Part shown: positions 32,885 to 44,966 of the stretch, in pieces
Layout of the letters: every line of letters begins with the position of its first letter
How positions within the stretch are numbered: the stretch's first letter is position 1
Origin: Anaeromyces robustus
Taxonomy: Eukaryota; Neocallimastigomycota; Neocallimastigomycetes; Neocallimastigales; Neocallimastigaceae
Length of the DNA stretch: 55,000 nucleotides
Assembly (NCBI GenBank): GCA_002104895.1
Contig: MCFG01000178.1
Coordinates: 1-55,000 of the forward strand
Direction of reading: 5' to 3'
Notes under the pieces: generated by a model
Told to the model about the DNA's origin: nothing
The model's database searches: none
Seen by the model: the letters and a program-made list of their open reading frames with translations, nothing else
Program-made: the position numbers and the translations under genes

Positions 32885-34409
32885 TTAACCACATCTACCA
32901 AATCTACCTTGACAACCCTTACCACAATAATCACTAGATTTACCACAATAACCATATTTAGAACAACATTCACCAGTATGACAACTTAATCCATTATCTT
33001 TACCACATTTACCATCTTTTGTAGTTCCAATAGATGAAGTATAGGTAGCTCCAGAAGTAGATGTAGTAGTTTTATTAGATGTAGCTGTTCCACATCTACC
33101 AAATTTACTTTGACAACCCTTACCACAATGTTCACTAGATTTACCACAATAACCATATTGACTACAACATTCACCAGTATGACAACTTAATCCATTATCT
33201 TTACCACATTTACCATCTTTTGTTGTTCCAATAGAGGTAGTATAGGAACCAGTAGTTGTAGAAGTAGCAGTAGCAGTTTTACTAGATGTAACAGAACCAC
33301 ATCTACCAAATCCTATTTGACAACCATTACCACAATGTTCATTACTTCTACCACAATATCCATATTGACTACAACATTTATTATCTAAACATGAGAAATT
33401 ACCATTTTTAGAACCACATCTACCATCATAAAATTTATTAGTTTTATAAATATAACTTGCAATATCTTTATCAGCATAATCTACAACAATCCATCCATGT
33501 TGTTTATTTGGTGTTAATTTATTTCCATCAATTAATTCATTTTTGAAATGATAAGATACTGTTTTTATACTATCACCAAAAATACTATATTCTATATTGA
33601 AAAAATTAATAACAATTTCCATTTTAAGATTTTCACTACCTTGTTCCGATAAATTGTTTTGACGATTGATAAGTTTTGTTATAGCTTTTAATTTAGAACT
33701 TTCACCTAATTTGTAAGCATCTTGAGTAATACATTTATAATTTTTATTAATGCATTCTGTTTCAACATAATTAACATCATCACTTTCTTCTGGTATGGTT
33801 AAATAAATACCATCAAATCCATATCTACGAGATAAAATGACAATTTTACCTCTTACTTCATTAAGAGTAGGAATTCTATTTTTGTTATTACCATCATTTA
33901 CATTATACATTTTTTTATTTTTAATATATTCATCAATATTATTATTAACCTGATCAATGACTAAACTTTGATTAGCTTCATTATTTTCTTGTATAGTTAA
34001 ATGAAGAATAATTGTTTCAGAATTATGACTACTCAAAAAATCAGAACAATCTTTTAATACTTTACTAAAGAAAAGAGTTTTTCCATCTTCATCCATGCAA
34101 TCAATAATATTATGAACAATATGTACTTTTTTTGAAGAATGCCATGCTGTTCTTATATCAAAGTATCTAATTCCACTATTTAATTGTTCCTTAATACTTA
34201 AATTTTGAGTTTGGGCATAAGCAGTTCTACTTCCATCAATAATATTTTGATGATTTTCTGGGTTTATATTAAAAGCTCCACTATTATGAGTACCGGGAAT
34301 ATTAATTTGATTAAGAGTCCAACCCCCACAAATTATACTTCATCCAATCGGTATTGGCACTAATCCATTGTGAAGTAATGCTATTAACTAAAGTTAATAA
34401 CAAAATCAT
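32885..34409 (-). CDS. Secreted PI-PLC-X-like phosphodiesterase with three CBM18 chitin-binding modules (one frame break)
   Basis: The start at 34409 gives a signal peptide (MILLLTLVNSITS) and then WISANTDWMKY. The PI-PLC X fold follows: INIPGTHNSGAF with the first catalytic His, GIRYFDIR, VHIVHNIID with the second His, and SETIILHL. The C-terminal third carries three hevein-type modules (each CG....CC SQYGYCG....HCG.GCQ..FGRCG) joined by Ser/Thr linkers; modules 2 and 3 are near copies. Intended length is about 507 residues. The frame changes at a run of five G (C at 34323-34327 on the plus strand), between the signal region and the catalytic domain; this is one extra base relative to the frame either side, either a real lesion or a base-calling error. 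Role inferred: a secreted or wall-bound lipid/glycan phosphodiesterase anchored to chitin. Confidence 0.75.
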
Positions 34410-37400
34410 AGAAAAAAAGTGTTACTTCATTATTAATAGGTAATAAATATTTTATATAATATATTAAATTATTATTATTATTAAATAATAAAAAATATTT
34501 TATTATTTTATTAGTTATTCTTTAATTTAATTTTATTTTGATTTTTAAATTTTTATTTTTTTCTTGAAAAATTTCTACTTTTTATATACTTTTTGAAAGA
34601 GTTAAAAGATAGCAAAGCCAAGAAAAAGATAGACATTTTAAAATGGTTTTTAAAATTATTTCATATATAAATAATATATAAACAATAACAGTAATAATAT
34701 TTATATTTTTTATTGCTTAAATAAAAAATGTTTATACTAATAATTGAAATAATTAAAATTAAAAAAAAAAAAAAAAAAAAGAGAGAAGTATTACAATTAT
34801 CTCCCAACAAATATGTATTAAAATTTTAAATTTTTGTACTTTTTTATTAATTTTTACAACAGTAGTAGTAGTAGTATTTTTTTCTTATATATATATGTTA
34901 TTTATGAATAATATTTCTTACACTATTATTTTTATAAAAACTTTCTTAAATAATAAAAATGAAAATAATTAATTATGGTTATGACTAATTTCTAATTATT
35001 ATGTTATGTTATTGTTTAAGTAAAAAAAAAATTTTTTTGTGTTTAAATAAAATAATACAAGAAAATGAATTAATACCATTTACGATCTTATAATTAATAC
35101 AATTTTAAGATCTAATAGTTAACTATTTTAATTGTTTTTTTTTTTTCGTTCACAAATTGTTATAATTTAGGATCAAAAATTTATACAAAATATAATAATT
35201 GGTTAAACTTTTTATATTAAAAAAAAATAATATTTCGAAAAAAAAAAAAGACTTTTTTTTATTAATTATTATATTAACCAAATTAGGAATAAAAATGTTT
35301 TTGTTATTAGTAGATATTATACATTTAATCTATATTTATTCAGTTAACTCAACATTCTCATCACATGAATTTACATAAAGGTCAAAATCATCATCCATTT
35401 TATAAATTGTCTATATATATTATTTAAAAAAAAATTATTTTTTTATACATTATTAGGAACAACTTTATATGCCATTCAATTTTCAATACTATAATGCTAA
35501 TCATTATTTTTATATAACTAATATATATATGAAATTATTATAATTATAATAAATATATATATTTTATTTATTATATAATAAGATAATATATATTACTAAT
35601 AAATAAAAATAAAAAAAAGGGTATTAACTTGAATCTTATAATTACAAAATTTATATACAACACGTATAAAAACAAAAATTTATAGCTTATAAATGATTCT
35701 ATTATTTATTACAAAAGTAGTATTATTCATTTAAATATAATTTTAATTTATATTATAAATGGATGTATATTATATATATATGAATGGATATTATATATAT
35801 GTTATATATATTTTTTTAAATTTTATATTTTAATTTAAAAAATTAAAAAAAAAAGGTAACAAAAATTTTATTATTATTTATGACTAATTCTTTTGGTATT
35901 CTTTTTATAAAACAATTTTTTTTTTAATATTTAATTAAAATAATACAAAAAAATAAAAATAAAAATTAAAATAATACAAAAAAATTGGTAAGAATTGTTT
36001 ATTTGATTTTTTAAAAAAAAAAAAAAATAATTGGTTACGAATGTAAATTGTGATTATGAATTGAATTTTCGTTGTTTTTTTTAAAAAAAAATTTTTAATA
36101 ATAAATTAAATTTTAATAATAAATTAAACTTTTAAGTTTATCTACAAAAGAATAATAAATATTAATAGAATGGATTGGATAATAAACAAAACCAAAAAGA
36201 AAAAAAAAAATATATATATATATATAATATATAATATATATCATAATAGAAACAAGTGGTGTAAAATAAAAAATAAATATTACTATAAATTATCTTCAAT
36301 TATTGATAATTATAATTTGATTCAGAATGTTTATACAACTTAAATATGTAAATGTAACAAAATACTTATATATAATTAATTATTTATTTATTTATTTATT
36401 CATTTATTCATTTATTGATTTATTTTTTATTATCAATGAATAAAATATACATATATATATGTGTATAAATAGTAATTTATGGATATTTAGATATGTTACA
36501 ATGGAGTTCTTTCCTACAAACAAAGAAATAAAGAAATTAAACACACATACACAAAGATTATTACAATTTATGACTAATTGATATTGTATAATAGGTTAAC
36601 CAATCATATAATAAAATATTTTTTTTGGTTATAAAGAATTCTTAAAAATAAATTGAGACACTGTCAATATACATTTACATTAATTAAAATTATTTAAATG
36701 AAATTGGAAAATAAATCATTTTATTAAAAAAAATACAGAATTTAAAAATAATTAATTATAACTTTAATATTCCTTTTTTCTTTTCTTTTCTTTTCTTATT
36801 TTTTTTCTTTTTTTTTCTATATATAATTTGAAAGACTTTGTTTTTAATATTTCCAAAAAAAAATTCTTTAGATAATATGAATCTATATATAAAATTGATG
36901 AATAAATAATTATGATAGTTTTAATTCTTATTGTTATTGTTATAATTTAATTTACATTTTATTTTATGAATTTATTTTTTTTTTGTTAAAAAATAAACAT
37001 AAAAAAGTCTATGTTTATTTGTTAACAAAAAAACATTATTTATAAAAAATACTAAAAAAAAAAAAGATCTTATATAAAAAAGGAAAATTTTTAATTAAAT
37101 TTAATAAAAAATTTTTATTTGTTTTTTTTGTTTTTTTTTTTTTTTTTTTTTTATTTGTGTATTTTTATTATTACTTAATTAAGAAAATAGTGTTTAAAAA
37201 TTAATTTATTATATATACTTTTTATTATTATTTAAATTTTTAAAAAGATATTTAAAAATTTTAAACTTTTATATATATAATATTTGTTCCATTTATTTAT
37301 ATATATTTTTTTTATATTATCAATGAGTGGATATTACTTTTATATTTTAACTTTTAAATAAAAAAAAAAGAATAAAGTTATTACAATTTATGACTAATTT

Positions 37401-38789
37401 TCTTTTTCTTTCTTTTTTTTTTTTGTTTTTTTTTTGTTTTTTCTGTTTTTACATTATAAATATTAAATTTAATTGGTTAATATTGTTATATTAAAAAATA
37501 ATTAATTTAACTTGATTTTTTTTTCTTTTTCTTTTTCATTAAAGATAAAGAATTATTATTTTATTTATTAAATCATTCTAGATAGTAAGTTTTTTTTAAA
37601 AAAAAATAGAGGTTTTTATATATTTATTTATTTTTTATTTTAATTCATTTATTAAATAATTTAATTAATCTTATTATTATCATTATTTTTTTTCTTAAAA
37701 AAAAATATTTTTTCATGATTAATAGTTGTTTCTTATTATTTTTTTATATTAAACATTTCGTATAATTTTCTATTAAATAATTATCGTAAATATTATACAG
37801 AAAAATAATTTCTTTTATTATTATACTTTCATTACACCAATAAAAATCAATAATACAAGTATGACATATTTATTATTATTATATTTAAAAATGGAAATAC
37901 ATATATATTATTATTGTAATACTCAAATAGGAATAATTAAAAAAAATATTAAGATTGATTAAAAATAGATAAAATAATATTTTTTATTAAAATTAATCTA
38001 CAATAAATAAATAAATAAATAGATAGATAAATAGATAAATAGATAAATAGATAAATAAATAAATGAATAAATAATATACATTGCTAAAGAAAATGAAATA
38101 CAATAATAAAAGATTCAAAAATAGATTTAATAAAATTTAATTCAACTTTATTATATCAAAGAATCCTAGATTTTGTTGTAAATATGTTAAAAATCTCTAT
38201 GTAATAATTTTTATATATTATATTTATATATTATATTTATATCAAACCGCATTTAGTATAAATAAGAATGTAATTTTCCAAATTCTTTATAATGTTAGTC
38301 ATTATGAAATCATTTATATATATTTATTTATTTTAAATACGATTAATTTATAATATAAATATGTTTTACAATAATTAAAGTTTATTTATTTAATATTTAT
38401 TTATTATAAAATATTTATATATATTATAATATATTGTTTCTATTATAATGGTTTATACAAAAAATGTAGATTACATTTTTATTTTTATTAATTCTTATTT
38501 GAATTAATAGTATTTAAATAAATTAAATGAATTTTATATTTAATTTAAAAATTAAACAATACTATAATAATAAAAAACAAAAAAGATTAGATTATAACCT
38601 TATTAAATATAAATCAAATTATTTGTTTTTTCAATATTTTATTTTTTTCAACAATAATTTGTTATAATCTGAATTTGATTTTTACAACAATGTTTTGTGG
38701 AAAGACTTTAATAGTAATTTAAAAACTATATATTATTTTTTTATTTAATTTATTGATGAATTAGCGTATCTATTATAATTTGATTTCTT

Positions 38790-38825
<36 letters not shown>

Positions 38826-39029
38826 GTTCCGATCCAAATAAAGTTCAGAGTCAAAATAAAAATTAAAATTTTTATATCTATCAAAACAAGAAATAAATAA
38901 CTAAATAAATAATAAAAAATAAAAAAGAATATTTAATAGTTTGTAAAAAAAAAATTGAAAAAATTCAATGTTCAATATGAATTTTTTATTAATAAATATT
39001 TTTTTAGTATTATCATTATTTTCTAATAA

Positions 39030-39060
<31 letters not shown>

Positions 39061-39839
39061 CATTTAAATATATATTATTTCTGTATAATTTGAAAAAAAA
39101 AATAATTAAAAAATAATATTTATTAAAAAAAAAAAAAAATTAAAAAAAAAATTTAAAAAAAAAAAAATAGTGTAACCCTTTCAGTAATGATCGTTTATTA
39201 AGGAATTCAATTATTTAATTTATTTCCCTACTAAAATAGAAAAAAAAAATAAATAAAATAAAATAAAAACTTTTCATTATAGCGCTATTATTATTCTATT
39301 ATTATTATTATTATTATAATTATATTATTTATTAATATTAAAATTATAAATATGATATATATTTTATATTTTATTTAAATCTTCTATACAAGTTAAAATA
39401 TTTTTTAAATTTATGTATAGCAAGATTTATTATTTATATATAAATATATGTAAATTTCACTTTAATAATTTTTTTAATAATTGAATATATAATATATAAT
39501 TATAATTATTGTTTTATTATTATATTATTATAATTATAATTATTATTATAATTACTATTATTATTATAAAATTTAATATAATTTTAAAATAAACTAAAAT
39601 ATTAATGCAATTATTAAGAATATTATATTAATTTATTTTTTCCCCATTTTATTTAACTTTTTTTTTTTTTTTTTTTTGGTAAATTTACAAATTTTATATA
39701 TATATTTTTCTTTTTTGAAAATATTTATAAAATCAAAATTTACTTATTATATATTATATTATATTATATTTGATAATATACATATAATATAATATAATAT
39801 ATTAATATAATCATTGTGTATTTAAAATTAAATTATTTC
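34410..39839. other. 5.4-kb gene-free AT-rich region
   Basis: Homopolymer and microsatellite DNA: GTA repeats near 34862, A, T and TA runs, AAAT and GATA-type tracts near 38010-38060, T runs at 37128-37152 and 38795-38824. A phrase TTACAATTTATGACTAATT recurs near 36566 and 37384, with partial copies near 34977 and 35877. One small exon-like island is listed separately (35339-35412). No gene of normal size. Confidence 0.6.
35339..35412 (-). other. Possible terminal exon
   Basis: On the - strand an ATATATAG acceptor is followed by an open frame reading TIYKMDDDFDLYVNSCDENV and ending ELTE-stop. The residue mix looks coding against a pure AT background, but no upstream exon was identified. Confidence 0.2.
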
Positions 39840-40883
39840 TTAACATTTACCAAAATTACTTTGACAATTTTTTCCACAATGATTACTGGTATTACCACAA
39901 TAACCATATTTACTACAACAATAATTACTATGACAGTGTAAACCAAAATCTTTACCACATCTATCTGAATCATATTTACACCAACCATATTTAGTTAAAA
40001 TTCTACCAGATGTTCCTGATGATGTTAAGTATTTGGCATCCTTAATTTTACCATTTTGTTTACTAATGATTTTATAACTATTTTTACTTTTTCCACTTTT
40101 ATAAGAATTTCTACAATCATAAAGATTTAATGATGATAATGTATGATAATTACAAGATTTAAAAGGATTTTTACCACTATATATATTACTTACAACATTA
40201 CCATTTTCATCAATACAATCAGTAAGAAAATAAGATTCAACACTTTTTTTACCATTTACACTTACTTGTATTCCCAATTCTTCACATGTATAAAATTTAT
40301 TACAATTACTATTAGCAACTATATATTTATCATTATCTGAATAATACCAATCTTTGTCAAATATACTACTTGAGAAATTTTTACACATTTTATAAGGATT
40401 TTTACCACTATGAATATAATTGACATAATTACCATTGTTATCAGTACATTCATAAAGAAAATTCATGGCAATTGATTTTTTATTTTCAACAATTTCCATT
40501 AAACCTACTTCATTACATTTATAATATCTACTACAATTACTATTAGCTGTCATTATTTTATTATTTTTTGAATAATACCAATTATCATTATCGAATGCAT
40601 TTGAAACATTTTTACAATCAAAAGGATTTTTACCACTATAAATATTACTTACAGCATTACCATTTTCATCAATACAACCAGATAGAAAGAATTTTGTAGT
40701 ACTTTTTTTATGATCTACAATTGCCTCTAATCCAAAATCATTACATCTATAAAATTTATTACATTTACTGTTAGCAACTATATGTATATCATCATCTACT
40801 GAATAATACCAATTTGAACCAAATACATTATTAATTAATGTAATGTTTAATAATACAATTAAATATAATTTCATATTTAACAA
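39840..40883 (-). CDS. Secreted protein with three ~70-residue Cys modules and a C-terminal CBM18
   Basis: 347 residues in one exon. The signal peptide runs MKLYLIVLLNITLINNVFG, starting at Met4, which is probably the true start (40874); the listed end includes Met1. Three tandem modules (about 24-92, 100-170, 178-246) share the pattern WYYS....I.ANS.C..FY.C...G, then KKS, F, C.D.NGN....I.SGKNP and a final C. I do not recognise this module. After a Ser/Lys-rich linker comes one hevein-type CBM18 (about 308-347: RCGKDFGLHC, then CCSKYGYCG, HCGKNCQ). CBM18 binds chitin, so an extracellular wall-associated role is likely; no catalytic domain is visible. Confidence 0.85.
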   Translation of the reverse strand: MLNMKLYLIVLLNITLINNVFGSNWYYSVDDDIHIVANSKCNKFYRCNDFGLEAIVDHKKSTTKFFLSGCIDENGNAVSNIYSGKNPFDCKNVSNAFDNDNWYYSKNNKIMTANSNCSRYYKCNEVGLMEIVENKKSIAMNFLYECTDNNGNYVNYIHSGKNPYKMCKNFSSSIFDKDWYYSDNDKYIVANSNCNKFYTCEELGIQVSVNGKKSVESYFLTDCIDENGNVVSNIYSGKNPFKSCNYHTLSSLNLYDCRNSYKSGKSKNSYKIISKQNGKIKDAKYLTSSGTSGRILTKYGWCKYDSDRCGKDFGLHCHSNYCCSKYGYCGNTSNHCGKNCQSNFGKC

Positions 40884-42177
40884 TATATAATACTTTTATT
40901 AATATTAAAAATTTTTTTAGTTATTTTATATATATTTTATATATATATATTTTAATATATTATTTATTGTCTATTTATTTTAAAATTTACTTCTTTATTA
41001 TAATTTTAATTTTATTATAATAAAAAAACTATTTTATTTTTGTTATTTTTTTTATTTTTTTAATTTTTTTTTTTAAAAAAAATAATTTCTATGGTTTATA
41101 TACTTATCCCAAAATTATAAATTAGATAATATATATATATTTAAATATGTATTATAAAAAAAAAAAAAAAAAAGAAAACGATAGAAATTCTAAAAAAAGA
41201 ATTTAAAATTTTAGAACAATATTATAAAAAGTTGAGACATTAATTTTTCATATATACTTGTTATAAAAACAATAATTTGTATTTAATATTAATTTATAAT
41301 AGAAAACAAAAATTAACAATAAAAATAAATCCTATCCTTACTCTATAGAAATAATAACAAATAAAAATAATGTAAAATTTAAATAAAATTCAAAGGGGTA
41401 TTTTTTTAAATTTTTTTAGGATTAATTAATAACTAAAATTTTAATATATTTTTTAATATATTAGAATGTATTAGAAATATATTATAATAATTAATAATAA
41501 AATATTATTGGTAGATAATATATAATATTAAATAAAAATTTTAATATAAATTATTCTTTAATTAAATAAATAAAATAATTACATATTTTTTTTAATAATA
41601 AATAAATAATAATTATAAATAATAAATAATAAAATTCATATTTTAAATTTTTTTAATCTTTAATATTGTTTAACAATCATAATCATTGTATTGAAAATAT
41701 ATTAAAAATATATTAAAAAAAAAAAAACTTTTTAATTTTAAATTATTATATTTTAGATATTTATTATTTTTCATTTCATTTTTGTCTTTTTTTTTTTTTT
41801 TTTTTATATAAGTTTTTATATGGTTTTATTTGAATAATATGTTTTTCTTATTAATATATAATAATATCTTTAAAAAAATTTTTTTAATTATTAGGCTAAG
41901 TTTACTTTGTTTTTCAAATTATAAACGTTTAGTATTAGATTTTACATCATGATAATTAAGAAAAAGAAAGAAAAAAATTAAAAAATAATAAAGATTTGAA
42001 ATAAAAAGTCATAATAATTTAATATAGATCCATTAATGATATATTAATGATTATTGAAAAATAAATATTTATAGATGGTTTAGTAATTTTAATTACTAAT
42101 ATTTTTATTAAAGGAATTATAAAAATTTTTTTTATGATTCAAATTTAAAAATTAAGATCTTTAAATAAATTAAAAAA

Positions 42178-42315
42178 AAAGTTTGCTGTAACTAATTAAA
42201 TAAATAAATAAAAAAAAAAGTTTGCTGTAACTAATTAACTAGATAAATAAAAAAAAAGTTTGCTGTAACTAATTAACTAGATAAATAAAAAAAAAGTTTG
42301 CTGTAACTAATTAAC
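42178..42315. repeat. ~38-bp minisatellite, four units
   Basis: Units of GTTTGCTGTAACTAATTAAC followed by TAGATAAATAAAAAAAA; the first differs slightly. Confidence 0.9.
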
Positions 42316-42321
42316 TAACTA

Positions 42322-42521
<200 letters not shown>

Positions 42522-42683
42522 GAAATTATTATTAACTAAAATAAAGTAAAATGAAATAACAATGTAATACAAATATTTTTTTTATATATAATAATTATTA
42601 TTTAAAAAATGTTACAGCAAATTCATTGTCCAATAAAGTTACAAGTAAATTTATTTGATTTATTAATTAAATTATTAAGTTTG

Positions 42684-42718
<35 letters not shown>

Positions 42719-44908
42719 ATTATTATTATTTATTTATTTATTTTTTTTATTATAATAATTCTTGGAATTTAGATTATTAATTCTTTTTGTTAAAATTTTT
42801 TTAAATATATGAAAATTATTATTGGAAGTGAAATATATATAAAGTGATTTATAGAATTATTAAAAGAAAATTCATATATAAAAAATTAATATAAATTTTA
42901 ATTATATATATATATATATTTGATATGATATAAAGAAATATAAAAAAAATATATGATAAAATAAGAATAAAAAATTATTGAAAGCAAATATATTAATTTT
43001 TCTTTTGAATAATTTTTATAATTTTTTTATATATATAAGTTATTATTTATTATTTATTATTTATTATTATTATTATTATTATTAGTAATTTAATGCAAAA
43101 TAATATAAAGTTAAAAAAAAAGAATTAATAATAATAGAATATCTAAAGGAATTTCAAGGAATTATTAATATAAAATTATTTCTAAAATATAAAAAAATTT
43201 ATATAAATTATATATTTTTCTAGTTATCCGAAATTTATTTAAATTATATATTATTCAATATTATTTATATTCATAAAATATTAATTAATTGTTATAAGTT
43301 TTTTTTTCAGAAAGTTTATTAATATATCTTTATTTAATCAGTATTTTTAATATTAAATTATATTAAAAAAAAAACTTGTTTCATTAATATATAATTATAT
43401 ATCAAAGAATTAATATAATAACGTTTTTGTAAGATTTGTAATAATATATATATATATAATTATTTATTAGGATAATATTATAAAATTTTTTTACTGTATT
43501 ACTAATTTTATAAATATATATATTTTTTTTAAAATTCATTTAATTCATTTATATTAAAATATATTATATTATATTAAATCAATATACTTTATTATATATT
43601 TAATTTAATTTTTTTTTAAATAAAAAATGAAAAATCTTTTCAATTTAAATTTTTATTTATTAATTCATTTATTTATTTTATTATTTATTTATTCATTTAT
43701 TTTATTATTTATTTATTAATATAAAATAAAATTAAAATTTAAAATTAAAAATAAAATTTTAAAATTTAATATATTAGATATTAAAGAAAGAATTTCTTAA
43801 GTGAAAATGTATTTAAATAAAATTAATAAAATTTAATTTTTTAAAATATTTTGAAATCTTAAAAAAAAAATTAAATTTATTGTTCATATTTTAAAAAATA
43901 GAAAAAAAAAGTCATATACTAAATACTAATATTTTTTTATTTTTTGTTTTTAAGATAAATATTATAAGAAAAAATAAAGAAATAGTAAATATAACAAATG
44001 TTTATTAGAAATTATATTGCAAATGAAATTTCTTTTTTAATATAAATTAAATACATTTTTTATCTATTATTAATACATTATTTAATATTGTATAGGTTAC
44101 ATCGTGATATTATATATATATATATATATAAAAGAAATTTATAAATATATTTTAATAAATAAAAAATAAGATAAAATAAGCCAAGTTTTTTTTTTATCGT
44201 ATATATTATGTATTATATGTAATAGAATATTATAATCAAAAAAATATTTTTTTTTTAAAATTATATTAAATGAATATTCAGTTAAGAATATATTTATTAT
44301 AGTCATTATTTTTAATTCTTTTTATTAATCATAGTTAAGAAAAAAGGTAAAATATTTATCCCCCAACAAATAAATTTTTTCAAAAAAAATTAAATATTTA
44401 ATTTTTATAAAATAATTTAATTGTAAAACCTTTTACACATTATTTAGACTTTTTTTACTTTTTATTTTTTTTTTTTTTAATTTTATTTTTATTAAATAAA
44501 ATTAAAAAATAAAAAATATTTTAATATTATTTTAAAAAATATATATATATATTTTTTTTTAATTTTTAAAAATTAACACAATATATAAATTAAAAATTTA
44601 ATCATGGTACCAAGTTTATTTTTACAATTTAATTTGTAATATATTGTAATTAATTATTATTATATATTAAAATAATTAATTATAATGCACTTTATATATT
44701 TTAATAATTTTTATATATATTTTATGTCCATTTTTTTGTCTATATTTTAATAATAAATAAATAAATAAATAAATAAATATATATATATATAAATATAAAA
44801 CTATAAATAAAAATTTTTTTAAAAAAAAATAAATTATCATATTTTTTAAATTAATATTAAAAGGTGAAAATAAAAATAATAATGATAAAAAACAAATAAT
44901 ATTTTCAT

Positions 44909-44911
<3 letters not shown>

Positions 44912-44961
<50 letters not shown>
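44912..44961. repeat. (AAT)n tract just before a start codon
   Basis: About 16 units, ending five bases before the ATG at 44966, so it would be in the 5' untranslated leader. Confidence 0.95.

Positions 44962-44965
<4 letters not shown>

Positions 44966-44966
<1 letters not shown>

Noticed and set aside
40143-40340. + strand frame of 65 residues
   Set aside because: Antisense of the three-module CBM18 gene, open because of its codon composition.
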